The notes under the pieces: generated by a model
The model's input: the letters and a program-made list of their open reading frames with translations, nothing else
Told to the model about the DNA's origin: nothing
Databases searched by the model: none
Assembly (NCBI RefSeq): GCF_001424835.1
Contig: NZ_LMCQ01000006.1
Coordinates: 120,241 to 184,240, forward strand
Source: Variovorax sp. Root318D1
GTDB lineage: Bacteria; Pseudomonadota; Gammaproteobacteria; Burkholderiales; Burkholderiaceae_C
Direction of reading: 5' to 3'
Length of the DNA stretch: 64,000 nucleotides
Shown: one piece after another, positions 8,533 through 16,618 of the stretch
Numbering within the stretch: the stretch's first letter is position 1
Layout of the letters: the number at the start of each line of letters is the position of its first letter
Program-made: the position numbers and the translations under genes

Positions 8533-9915
8533 ATGCGCCAAATCGACCTTCACAAGCTGGCTGACGATGCCCGCTTCAACCGCTTCCACGGGCTGGTGCT
8601 GCTTTGGTGCGCACTCATCATCGTGTTCGACGGCTACGACCTCGCGGTCGTCGGCATCGCACTGCCGTCGATCATGAAGAAGATGGGCGTCGACGCGACC
8701 AATGCGGGGTTCATGGTCAGTTCCGCGCTCTTCGGCATGATGTTCGGCGCCATCTTCATGGGCACCATTGCCGACCGCATCGGCCGCCGCTGGGCGATTG
8801 CCATCTGCGTGGGCTTGTTCAGCGTCTTCACCGCCGCGGCGGGGCTGGCCGAGGGTCCCATTGCATTCAGCGCGATGCGCTTCCTGGCCGGGCTCGGCAT
8901 CGGAGGCGTGATGCCGAACGTGGTGGCGCAGATGACCGAGTATTCGCCAAAGAAGATCCGGTCCACCCTCGTGACGCTGATGTTCAGCGGCTATGCCGTC
9001 GGAGGCATCATCGCGGCGATCCTCGGCAAGGGGCTCATCGAGAGCTACGGCTGGCAATCGGTCTTCTTCGCGGCCGGCCTGCCGGTGCTGCTGATTCCAC
9101 TCATCCTCAAGTCGATGCCTGAGTCGATGCCCTTCCTGCTGGCCAAGGGCCGCACCGAAGAACTCAAGAAAATCGTCTCGCGCCTCGACCCGAACTATCA
9201 ACCATCGGCCACCGACGGCTTCGTGGTGCCTGCGAAGGACCGGGCCGACAGCGCGCCGATCAAGCATCTCTTCTACGACGGCCGCGGCTTCAGCACGGTG
9301 ATGTTCTGGATCGCGTTCTTCATGTGCCTGTTCATGGTCTTCGCGCTGAGTTCGTGGCTCACCAAGCTCATGGCGAGCGCGGGCTACAGCCTGGGCTCGG
9401 CCTTGACCTTCGTGCTGGTGCTGAACGTAGGTGCCATGGTCGGCGCCATCGGCGGCGGGTGGCTCGCCGACCGCTTCCACATCAAGTACGTGCTCGCCGG
9501 AATGTATGCGCTGGCAGCCGTCTCGCTCACGCTGCTGGGCTACAAGATGCCGACGCCGGCGCTCTTCGTCCTCATCGGGCTGGCCGGTGCCTCGACCATC
9601 GGCACGCAGATCGTGGCCAACGCCTACGCCGGGCAGTTCTATCCGATGGCCGTGCGCGCCACTGGCCTCGGATGGGCATTGGGTGTTGGCCGCAGCGGCG
9701 CGATCCTGGCACCCATCCTGATCGGCGTGCTGGTGGGCATGAGTCTTCCGCTGCACCAGAACTTCATTGCCATCGCGATTCCGGCGGTCATCGGCATGGT
9801 CGCGGTGCTGCTTATCCAGCACGACAGGTCGGCCTCGGCCTCGGCGCTGCGGGCGGAGGCCATTGCCGCGTTGGACAAGGCGCTGGCGGGGGTGCCCGGA
9901 ACGCCTCGCGCTTGA
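8533..9915 (+). CDS. MFS aromatic acid:H+ symporter (AAHS family), probable gamma-resorcylate importer
   Basis: A 460-residue inner-membrane transporter with 12 predicted transmembrane segments. Near the first segment it has the acidic DGYDLAVVG motif (about 35-43) typical of the PcaK/BenK/AAHS family, and the loop 2-3 motif GTIADRIGRRWA follows. A central cytoplasmic loop runs from about 210 to 255. The start at 8533 (MRQIDLHK) is chosen because AAHS members begin shortly before the first segment; an in-frame ATG at 8491 is less likely. It is divergent from graF, the usual place for the uptake gene in these clusters, so gamma-resorcylate or a related dihydroxybenzoate is the likely substrate (inference). 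Confidence 0.88.
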   Translation: MRQIDLHKLADDARFNRFHGLVLLWCALIIVFDGYDLAVVGIALPSIMKKMGVDATNAGFMVSSALFGMMFGAIFMGTIADRIGRRWAIAICVGLFSVFTAAAGLAEGPIAFSAMRFLAGLGIGGVMPNVVAQMTEYSPKKIRSTLVTLMFSGYAVGGIIAAILGKGLIESYGWQSVFFAAGLPVLLIPLILKSMPESMPFLLAKGRTEELKKIVSRLDPNYQPSATDGFVVPAKDRADSAPIKHLFYDGRGFSTVMFWIAFFMCLFMVFALSSWLTKLMASAGYSLGSALTFVLVLNVGAMVGAIGGGWLADRFHIKYVLAGMYALAAVSLTLLGYKMPTPALFVLIGLAGASTIGTQIVANAYAGQFYPMAVRATGLGWALGVGRSGAILAPILIGVLVGMSLPLHQNFIAIAIPAVIGMVAVLLIQHDRSASASALRAEAIAALDKALAGVPGTPRA

Positions 9916-9972
9916 CCGGTTGAAGCGATCCGCTGGTGCCTTGCCTTTGGCGGGAGCGCGTCCAGGGGGCCC

Positions 9973-10941
9973 CTATCGCGCGAGGAACTCGAGCGCCGTG
10001 GGCACGAACTCGGCGTGGAACTGGAACACGCCGCCGTGGCCGGCATCGGGATAGATGACCAGGGTGCTGTTGGGCAACCGCCGCGCCAGATCGCGCGTGT
10101 TCGAGGTGGGCACCATCCGATCGTCGTCGCCGTTGGCAACGAGCACGGGTTGCTTGACCACCGAAAGGTCGGCGGATTCCTTCCGACCCCAGGCCCCAAG
10201 CGCCCGCAACTGCGCTGCGTACGCGCTGAGAGTGATCTCCTTGTCGCGATTCTCCGAACGTTCCTTCAACCGCTGCAGAAAAGCCTTGCCCGCCTCGATG
10301 CCGCCGGGCGTGCGGGTGAAGAACAGGAATTGCTTCGGATCCTGACCGGTGAACAAGCCGCGCAGCAGGTCGTAGTTCGCAATGCGAGCGACCGTGCTGA
10401 TGCCCTCGCCGCCGGCAGGGCCCGTGCCCGCGAGAATCATCTTGCGCACGAGCTGCGGCTCCTTGAGCACGATCTCCTGGGCGATCATTCCACCCATCGA
10501 GAAGCCGAAGAGGTCGACTTGCTCGAAGCCCTTCGCCTTGATGAAGGTGATTGCGTCGTCGGCCATCTGCTCCATCGAACTGGACGGCGATCCGCTGGTC
10601 GCCCCGACGCCGCGGTTGTCGAAGGCAATCACGTGGTGCTTGGCCGCAATGCCGTCCATGACGCGCGGGTCCCAGTTGTCCAGCACGGCGGCCAGATGGA
10701 CCAAAAACACCACGGGCGTTCCGCCATTCTGCGTTCCCATTTCGCGGTATGCGAAATCGATGCCGCCCGCGGAGATGAATTGCGTGGGAACGGTGGACCA
10801 GGTGACGCGCGCCACCTGGTCCGTCACCGGCGTACGGGGCTTCGCGCTGTCGGACGGTGCATCGGCTGCCCCCGCCGACGGCGAAATGGTGGATGCCGCA
10901 AGCACGAGAGCGAGCGCGGCGGCTTTGGACGAATGACGCAT
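9973..10941 (-). CDS. secreted alpha/beta hydrolase
   Basis: A 322-residue alpha/beta hydrolase with a cleavable signal peptide (about 1-26, ending SAGA-AD). The nucleophile elbow GFSMGG places the catalytic serine at S148, with an acid in NGDDDRMVP and a histidine in DAGHGG near the C-terminus. The oxyanion segment reads VHLAAVLDNWD instead of the common HGxP, as in chloroperoxidase-like esterases. It is the last gene of a colinear TetR, quinone-reductase-like, SDR, hydrolase set, 29 bases after the SDR gene. The substrate is unknown; detoxification of an electrophile or ester is a reasonable guess from the neighbours. Confidence 0.82.
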   Translation of the reverse strand: MRHSSKAAALALVLAASTISPSAGAADAPSDSAKPRTPVTDQVARVTWSTVPTQFISAGGIDFAYREMGTQNGGTPVVFLVHLAAVLDNWDPRVMDGIAAKHHVIAFDNRGVGATSGSPSSSMEQMADDAITFIKAKGFEQVDLFGFSMGGMIAQEIVLKEPQLVRKMILAGTGPAGGEGISTVARIANYDLLRGLFTGQDPKQFLFFTRTPGGIEAGKAFLQRLKERSENRDKEITLSAYAAQLRALGAWGRKESADLSVVKQPVLVANGDDDRMVPTSNTRDLARRLPNSTLVIYPDAGHGGVFQFHAEFVPTALEFLAR

Positions 10942-10970
10942 TGCATGATCTCCTGGGATGCGTGAACGGT

Positions 10971-11675
10971 TCAGGCCGACTGCGGCAGATAGCTGGGCCT
11001 GGGCGCCGTCATCCCGCGCTTGACCTGCTGGGTGAGCTCATCGGCCAGCACTTCGTCGAGGCCAGCTTCGAGTCCGTCGAGCGCGCGCGCGACGATCTCC
11101 TCGGCGCTCGACTTGGGCACATCGAACCCGCGCGTGAGGTCGGTGTCGACATAGGCCATGTGCAGCCCCAGCACCTGGGTCTTCTGCGCCGACAGTTCGG
11201 TGCGCAGCGCATTGGTGAGCGACCACGCGGCGGACTTGCTTGCCGAGTAGGCGGCCAGTTCGCCGCCGTTCACCCATGACGCCACCGACAGAACGTTGAG
11301 CAGCGCGCCGCCGCCGTTGGCCTTGAGAATCGGCGCGAAGGCCTTGCTCACGCGCAGCACGGCGAAGAAGTTGGTTTCGAAGATGCGCCGTGCGATCTCT
11401 TCACTGTCGGCCGCGAGAAAGCCGCCGGGCTGTGCAATGCCGGCGTTGTTGATCACCAGCGTCACGTCGGACGCCAGCGCCGCGGCGGCGGCCACGTCTT
11501 CCGGCTTGTTGACGTCGAGCCGCAGGGCCTGGACACCAGCTTGCGTGATGGTGGCGGGGTCGCGTGCACCCACGTAGACCTTGCGGGCACCGCGAGCGAG
11601 CAGATCGCGTGCGAATGCCAGGCCGATGCCGCGATTGGCGCCCGTGACGAGGGCGACGGAATTTTCGATCTTCAT
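10971..11675 (-). CDS. short-chain dehydrogenase/reductase
   Basis: A 234-residue classical SDR. The cofactor motif TGANRGIG is at about 11-18, the NNAG motif follows at about 80-83, the catalytic Ser is in the NVLSVAS segment, and the YSASK motif supplies Tyr and Lys. The start at 11675 gives MKIENSVALVTG. It is 47 bases downstream of the quinone reductase-like gene on the same strand and probably cotranscribed with it. The substrate cannot be predicted. Confidence 0.88.
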   Translation of the reverse strand: MKIENSVALVTGANRGIGLAFARDLLARGARKVYVGARDPATITQAGVQALRLDVNKPEDVAAAAALASDVTLVINNAGIAQPGGFLAADSEEIARRIFETNFFAVLRVSKAFAPILKANGGGALLNVLSVASWVNGGELAAYSASKSAAWSLTNALRTELSAQKTQVLGLHMAYVDTDLTRGFDVPKSSAEEIVARALDGLEAGLDEVLADELTQQVKRGMTAPRPSYLPQSA

Positions 11676-11722
11676 GAGAATCTCCAAATAAAAAGAAAAA
11701 GGGGGACCAATACCACTTGCCG

Positions 11723-12724
11723 CTATCGCACCTTGACGACGACCTTGCCCCTGGAACGTCCCTGGGCGAGGTACTCGAGGGCTTCCTTGGCTTGCTCGAA
11801 CGGAAACACCTTGTCGATCACCGGCCGGATGCGCTCGGCCTTGAGGAGTTCGCCGATCTCGGCGAGTTGATTGCCATCGGGACGCTCGAATAAGAATGAG
11901 TAGGTGACTTCGCGCTTCTTCGCCAGGCGCTTGATCTTTCGGCTCATCATCGCGAAGACGAACGTCAGGACGAAGTTCAGCCGACGGGCGCGAGCGAATG
12001 CCGCGTCCAGCGGCCCGACCAAGGAAACCATCGCGCCCCGCGACTTGAGAATGCCGACGGATTTCTCCATCGCATCACCGCGCACGGTGCCAAGCACCGC
12101 GTCGTAGCCGCGCAGCACGTTCTCGAATTCCTGCTTCTTGTAGTCGACGATCTCGTCTGCGCCGAGACTGCGCACCAGTTCGACGTTGCCCGTGCTGGTG
12201 GTCGTTCCCACCTTGGCACCCAGGTGCTTGGCCAACTGGATCGCAAAGGTGCCAATGCCGCCGGAGCCCGCAGGGATGAACACCTTCTGGCCGGCCCGAA
12301 GACCGGCGCGTTCCTTCAGCGCTTGCCACGAGGTGAGCCCGACCATCGGTATCGATGCCGCCTGCACGAAGTCCAGGTTGGCCGGCTTCAGCGCGGCAGC
12401 GCTCTCGGGCACCACCGCGAACTCGGCGATCGAGCCCGTGCCCAGGTCGAAGATGCTGGCGAAGATGGCATCGCCTGGCTTGAAGCGGGTCACGCGGCTG
12501 CCGACCTCGGTCACCACACCGGCCAGGTCGCTGCCCAGCGTGGCCGGAAGCTCGAACTTCAGGACGGCCTTGAAGAGCCCGGTCGGGATCATGTTGTCGA
12601 TCGGGTTCACGCCCGCAGCGTGGACCTGCACCAGCATCTCGTCGGGCTTCAGCGTGGGACGGGGAACGTCGGTGACGCCGATCTCGGGCGACTTGCCGTA
12701 GCGTTTGAAGGTGAGTGCTTTCAT
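11723..12724 (-). CDS. NADP-dependent zinc-free alcohol dehydrogenase/quinone oxidoreductase
   Basis: A 333-residue medium-chain dehydrogenase/reductase of the QOR type. It has a GroES-like N-terminal domain (to about residue 120), and the Rossmann nucleotide-binding loop GSGGIGTFAIQLAKHLGA begins near 153. The catalytic zinc cysteine-histidine set is absent, as expected for quinone reductases. A good ribosome binding site (GAGGAAAG) precedes ATG 12724. The gene lies downstream of a TetR gene and has a dyad identical in its arms to the one at the TetR promoter, so both are probably repressed by that regulator. Redox cycling of quinones or alpha,beta-unsaturated carbonyls is the likely role. 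Confidence 0.88.
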   Translation of the reverse strand: MKALTFKRYGKSPEIGVTDVPRPTLKPDEMLVQVHAAGVNPIDNMIPTGLFKAVLKFELPATLGSDLAGVVTEVGSRVTRFKPGDAIFASIFDLGTGSIAEFAVVPESAAALKPANLDFVQAASIPMVGLTSWQALKERAGLRAGQKVFIPAGSGGIGTFAIQLAKHLGAKVGTTTSTGNVELVRSLGADEIVDYKKQEFENVLRGYDAVLGTVRGDAMEKSVGILKSRGAMVSLVGPLDAAFARARRLNFVLTFVFAMMSRKIKRLAKKREVTYSFLFERPDGNQLAEIGELLKAERIRPVIDKVFPFEQAKEALEYLAQGRSRGKVVVKVR

Positions 12725-12805
12725 ATCTTTCCTCGTTTCTGGCTTACGCGGGTTTGCGGACGGATCGGCGTAGGCGGGTTGATGTCGCCAGTTTTCTTGT
12801 GTCGC

Positions 12806-12819
12806 ATGATGATCATCAT
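12806..12819. promoter_or_regulatory. candidate TetR operator upstream of the quinone oxidoreductase gene
   Basis: ATGAT-GATC-ATCAT is a perfect dyad with 5-base arms and a 4-base spacer. On the minus strand it overlaps a TATGAT sequence (12815-12820), a good -10 box for the oxidoreductase gene, giving a leader of roughly 85 bases. The same arms and spacing recur at 13447-13460 over the TetR start. Confidence 0.65.
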
Positions 12820-12860
12820 ATATATGGGCGAAAAAAAAGGCGTTGCTTCGCGACCTGGAT

Positions 12861-13448
12861 TCAACGCGGGGGCAGGTGCTTCAGCGTCGCCTCGCACAGG
12901 CTGCTCGACAGCGCGGGATCGTCGACCGCGCGCGCCAACATCAGCGTGCCCACCATGGCGGCGACGGTCACGAGTGCGCGTTCGTGGGCAGCAGGCTGAC
13001 CCCAGTCCGGCGACTGGCGGGCGACGAAATCGATCATTTCCTTGATGTGCCGAGTGGTCACGCGGCGCACTTCCGGCGCCTGGCGCGGGGTTTCCGAGCC
13101 CAGTGCGGCCAGGGGGCAGCCCAGCTCCACCTGCGCCAGGTGCTCGGGCGACAGATAGGTGCGCAGCATGGAGTTCAAGGCCTGCGCAGGCGGCACGCTG
13201 GCGACCACGCCCGCGGTCGCGGCGGCTGTTTCGGCGCAAGCCCGGGCCGCTGCTTCTGCCAGCATGGCCTCGCGGGACGGAAAGTGGGCGTAGAAGGCGC
13301 CGTGGGTCAGGCCGGCCTCCTTCATGATGTCGGCGACACCCGTGCCGTCGTAGCCGCTGCGACGGATCGCCCGGGCGGCCGCGGAGACGATGCGCTCGTG
13401 CGAGGCCTCCTTGGCGGCTGTCCTGACGTTGTGCTTTGCGGTTCGCAT
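12861..13448 (-). CDS. TetR/AcrR-family transcriptional repressor
   Basis: A 195-residue TetR protein. The HTH is at about residues 17-60 (RIVSAAARAIRRSGYDGTGV, then IMKEAGLTHGAFYAHFPSRE), followed by an all-helical ligand domain. The HGAFYAHF recognition helix is typical of regulators that control nearby oxidoreductases. It heads the colinear QOR, SDR and hydrolase genes. Two starts are possible, 13448 (MRTAKHN) and 13460 (MIRIMRTAKHN). The first is favoured because a TATGAT -10 box at 13457-13462 would place transcription initiation almost at that ATG. The operator-like dyad over its start predicts autorepression. Confidence 0.87.
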   Translation of the reverse strand: MRTAKHNVRTAAKEASHERIVSAAARAIRRSGYDGTGVADIMKEAGLTHGAFYAHFPSREAMLAEAAARACAETAAATAGVVASVPPAQALNSMLRTYLSPEHLAQVELGCPLAALGSETPRQAPEVRRVTTRHIKEMIDFVARQSPDWGQPAAHERALVTVAAMVGTLMLARAVDDPALSSSLCEATLKHLPPR

Positions 13449-13460
13449 GATGCGTATCAT
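13447..13460. promoter_or_regulatory. candidate TetR autoregulatory operator
   Basis: ATGAT-GCGT-ATCAT has the same arms and 4-base spacer as the dyad at 12806-12819. It overlaps both the TATGAT -10 candidate and the likely start codon of the TetR gene on the minus strand. A second small dyad TATC-ATAC-GATA (13455-13466) overlaps it. Binding here would block initiation directly. Confidence 0.62.
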
Positions 13461-13508
13461 ACGATATTTTCAGCGCATGTACAGCGCTTTTTGTTGCGAG
13501 CCTGGGTT

Positions 13509-13988
13509 TCAGCCGCGCCGAGCCGCCTCGATCTTTGCGATGTCGATCTTTGTCATTTCCATCATGGCTTCGAACGCGCGCTTGGCCGCTGCTGGATCGG
13601 GGTCCGCGATCGCCTCTATCAGCGCCCGTGGCGTGATCTGCCAGGACAGACCCCACTTGTCCTTGCACCAGCCGCATGCGCTTTCCTGGCGGCCGTTGCC
13701 GATGATGGTGTCCCACAGGCGGTCCGTCTCGGCCTGACTGTCGGTCGCAACCTGGAATGAAAAGGCCTCGTTGTGCTTGAACACCGGGCCCCCGTTCAGG
13801 CCGAGACATGGGATGCCCATGACCGTGAATTCGACCGTCAGGATGTCGCCTTCTTTGCCGGCGGGGTAGTCGCCAGGCGCGCGATGGACAGCGCCCACCG
13901 CGCTGTCCGGGAATGTATCGGCGTAGAACTTCGCGGCGTCCAACGCGGTGCCGTCGTACCAAAGACAGATCGTGTTCTTGCTGGTCAT
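13509..13988 (-). CDS. PhnB-like VOC-fold protein
   Basis: A 159-residue protein of the vicinal-oxygen-chelate superfamily, of the group often labelled 3-demethylubiquinone-9 3-methyltransferase (PhnB-like). The hallmark segments are visible: CLWYDGTALDAAKFYADTFPDS near the N-terminus, GIPCLGLNGGP in the middle and CGWCKDKWGLSWQITP at about 125-140. Members lack a methyltransferase fold and their chemistry is uncertain, so the enzyme name should not be taken literally. The start at 13988 gives MTSKNTICLW. It is 48 bases upstream of the TetR start region on the same strand, with a separate promoter likely. Confidence 0.82.
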   Translation of the reverse strand: MTSKNTICLWYDGTALDAAKFYADTFPDSAVGAVHRAPGDYPAGKEGDILTVEFTVMGIPCLGLNGGPVFKHNEAFSFQVATDSQAETDRLWDTIIGNGRQESACGWCKDKWGLSWQITPRALIEAIADPDPAAAKRAFEAMMEMTKIDIAKIEAARRG

Positions 13989-14074
13989 CCTGGTTCTCCT
14001 AGGTTGGGTCTGTAGATGCGCAGGATTGCGCAGTTGCAACGCAGGCAACAACCGTCGCGCCGCGTAGCACCTAC

Positions 14075-14422
14075 TTACTTCGAGCGCCCGTCGAAATGTT
14101 GTACCGGCACCGCATCCAGATCAATGCCCTCAAGGCATCGGATGTTGATGGCCGCCGTCTTGTTGCCCTTCGGATCGGTGCCCTCGCCGAAGGTGTGAAT
14201 GCCGCAGACGGCGCAGAAGCGATGCGAGATCACATGCTTGTTGAACATGTAGGTGCTCATGTCCTCGGGCGGCGTCTTGAGCCGGAGGCGATCGTGCGGC
14301 ACGAACCACAGCAGGGATCCTCTGCGCTGGCACATCGAGCAATTGCATGCCATCGCACCTTGGATGTCGCCTTCGACCTCGAAGGCGATCCGGCCGCAGT
14401 GGCAGCTACCTTGGTAATTCAT
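14075..14422 (-). CDS. GFA-family zinc-binding protein
   Basis: A 115-residue protein of the glutathione-dependent formaldehyde-activating (GFA/CENP-V) family. Zinc ligands are visible as CHCG near residue 7, CNCSMC at about 27-32 and CAVCG at about 71-75, the usual three cysteine clusters of this fold. Most members are not proven formaldehyde enzymes; their common property is binding two zinc ions. It stands between the PhnB-like gene and the lipoprotein hydrolase gene, 36 bases downstream of the latter on the same strand. Confidence 0.85.
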   Translation of the reverse strand: MNYQGSCHCGRIAFEVEGDIQGAMACNCSMCQRRGSLLWFVPHDRLRLKTPPEDMSTYMFNKHVISHRFCAVCGIHTFGEGTDPKGNKTAAINIRCLEGIDLDAVPVQHFDGRSK

Positions 14423-14458
14423 AGGACCTCCAAGTCATAGGACCTCCAAGAAAAAAGG

Positions 14459-16492
14459 CTAGGGCAGTACGGCGATCCGTCCATCCTTGGCTGCGTTGTC
14501 CATCCAGCGTGCGGCATCCTCGTCGAGCATCAGGCCGTCCGCTTGCAAGCGCTGCACAGCGCTTTTGACTTTTGCCAGGTAGACCTCGCGGCTGGGGTAC
14601 CGTTCGGCGATCGGGAGCCGCGGGTCGCGCTTGGAGGCGGCTTCGGTGGCGGTCGCCGAGAACGGCAGGTAGCTGCCGTCGAGCCCGCACAACTGGCCCG
14701 GCGCAAAACCGGCCTTTCGCCGGTTCCAGCCGGTGTAGGTGGCGAGCGGCACGGCGACGTCGGGCAGGCGGATGCCGGCCACGTCGTTGCCGTCGGCGTC
14801 GGTCTTGGGAACGAGCACCGTGTATGCGCGTGTGGCGTCGGGTCTTGCAGGCACCGCGCTGTCATCGTTCACCGTGAGAAGGTTGGGCGCCGGCAGCGTC
14901 ACGCCGAGCGGCGACAGATCAGGAAAGCGCATCGCCGCGGCAGTCGCTTGCACCAACGTGCCGTCGCGCACGGTCGGGTAGCGGCTGGCCGGTGGAGCCT
15001 TGCCGTCGCGTGACCACTCGATCATGCGCGTGAGCAGTGCGCGGTACACCGGCTGCTGCTGCGCCGGGTTGATGGGCGTCTCGCAGATGGGGGAGGTCGC
15101 GTTGCGTGCGGTGACGTGCTGCGTCGACGACATCAGGTACACGCGCACCTCGTCGGGGAGCGCGATGTCGCGCCCGGCGCCATCGGTGACGACCAGTGCG
15201 GCGCGGCCTTGCCAATACTCCAGGGCGCTGTCGAGATGGAAGACCTTCGGACATGTCCGGTCGGCAGCGCAGCGCGCAAGCAGGCCGCCCTGCCGGCCGC
15301 TCAGCGGATCGGTCGTGGTCGCGTAGCTGAACGGAAACTGGTCGCCGTAGAAGAAGTGGTCCTCGTGCTGGCGGGAGTAGCGGCCGGGCTGCGCCCAGCG
15401 CACATTGGTGTAGGTCTTGCGCGAGCCGGCGATGGTCGCGACCATGCCGTCGAACACGCGCTGGCCGCCCGGGCCGGCATTGAAGCCCTGCCACACCCAG
15501 TCGCGCAGGAAGCGTCCCGACTGCGAGATGCCGATTGCCACCGTGGCCCTGGGTTTCAGGTCGGCCACGGGGCTCGGTTGGCCGCTCGCGTCGGGCAGGC
15601 CGGTCTTCAGGTGCGACACGACATCGCGCAGCGACGCCATGCCCAGGCCCATCGGACGCGGGTCGCGCGCCGTGTACCTGAACTGGTAGATCGCGCCGGC
15701 ATCGAAGCCGGCGGGGCGTTCGAACTCGATCGATTTGGCATCCTTGTAGCGCCACTGCGCGGGTCCGATCACAGTGGGCGCAGCCTCCGGCCGCGCACGC
15801 ACGCTCAGCTCGCCCATGGCCGGATCGAGCGAGGCGGCCGGGTAGCTCAAGGGCAAGGTGCCGCGCGGACCGGGCGCATCGAACACGATCTCTTCGAACG
15901 CGGCGCCGGTGATCGGTTGCCCGCCTTGCATGGCTGTCGGCAGCACCATGCCGACGGTCTTGCCGGTGGCGTCCGCCGGAATGTCTCCCTGCCAGCCGAC
16001 CCACAGCAGGGTGTGGCCCTGGCGCATCAGCCACCCCGTGCCAGCTTCATCGGCGCGGTCGGTTTGGAGGCTGCCGCCGTTGACGATCTCGAGCATCAGC
16101 TTGCGGCCGCGGTTCGCGACTTCGACCACCCACGTTCCCGACGACCTGGCGCCGTCGCGCGGCCGCAGGATGACGACGTCGGCCTTGTAGCGGACCTTGC
16201 CGTCGGCGGATGCGGCCGCCCCCGCGTCGACGATGCCGCGGTTGGCCGGATGCGCCGGATCGAGCGCCACCTGGGCTTGCGCAACCACGCGCTCGTAAGG
16301 GCCGGCATTGCCGAACGCGCTGCCGCCGAATGCGGGCTGGCGCTCGCGCACGATCAGCTGCTCGACCACCGCGGGCGCAGCGCCCGAAGCGGACATTTGC
16401 GCACAACCGGCAAGAGCGGCAAGCAGTGCCGCCGCCATGATCGCGATTCGCCAGCGCAGGGCTTGCGCCGAGGCTGCCAGTTTGTTCTTCAT
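14459..16492 (-). CDS. large lipoprotein with an alpha/beta hydrolase domain
   Basis: A 677-residue exported protein. Residues 1-29 are a lipoprotein signal with lipobox LAGC (acceptor C30). The rest matches the alpha/beta hydrolase domain family common in Burkholderiales and Caulobacter. The segment AIGISQSGRFLRDWVW (about 320-335) contains the GxSxSG nucleophile elbow, and a conserved FHLDSALEYWQGRAAL block follows near 415. The pattern suggests an outer-membrane or periplasmic esterase. The start at 16492 is supported by the KNK-rich signal. Neighbours give no clear substrate. I recognise the family but not a function. Confidence 0.75.
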   Translation of the reverse strand: MKNKLAASAQALRWRIAIMAAALLAALAGCAQMSASGAAPAVVEQLIVRERQPAFGGSAFGNAGPYERVVAQAQVALDPAHPANRGIVDAGAAASADGKVRYKADVVILRPRDGARSSGTWVVEVANRGRKLMLEIVNGGSLQTDRADEAGTGWLMRQGHTLLWVGWQGDIPADATGKTVGMVLPTAMQGGQPITGAAFEEIVFDAPGPRGTLPLSYPAASLDPAMGELSVRARPEAAPTVIGPAQWRYKDAKSIEFERPAGFDAGAIYQFRYTARDPRPMGLGMASLRDVVSHLKTGLPDASGQPSPVADLKPRATVAIGISQSGRFLRDWVWQGFNAGPGGQRVFDGMVATIAGSRKTYTNVRWAQPGRYSRQHEDHFFYGDQFPFSYATTTDPLSGRQGGLLARCAADRTCPKVFHLDSALEYWQGRAALVVTDGAGRDIALPDEVRVYLMSSTQHVTARNATSPICETPINPAQQQPVYRALLTRMIEWSRDGKAPPASRYPTVRDGTLVQATAAAMRFPDLSPLGVTLPAPNLLTVNDDSAVPARPDATRAYTVLVPKTDADGNDVAGIRLPDVAVPLATYTGWNRRKAGFAPGQLCGLDGSYLPFSATATEAASKRDPRLPIAERYPSREVYLAKVKSAVQRLQADGLMLDEDAARWMDNAAKDGRIAVLP

Positions 16493-16618
16493 TGTTTGTC
16501 TCCGTGTTTGCGGAATTGCCGGCGTCGCAGGCGCGCTGGCAAGGCATCATCATCAGTCGACGCCCCCTTCAATACTCGTCGAGGAGGCACGCCGTGGTCA
16601 ACATGAATCCATTCGACC

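Noticed and set aside
12820..12845. T-rich run on the minus strand after the TetR gene as a Rho-independent terminator
   Set aside because: The preceding potential stem is only about 3-5 bp, and the run lies just upstream of the oxidoreductase promoter; evidence is too weak.
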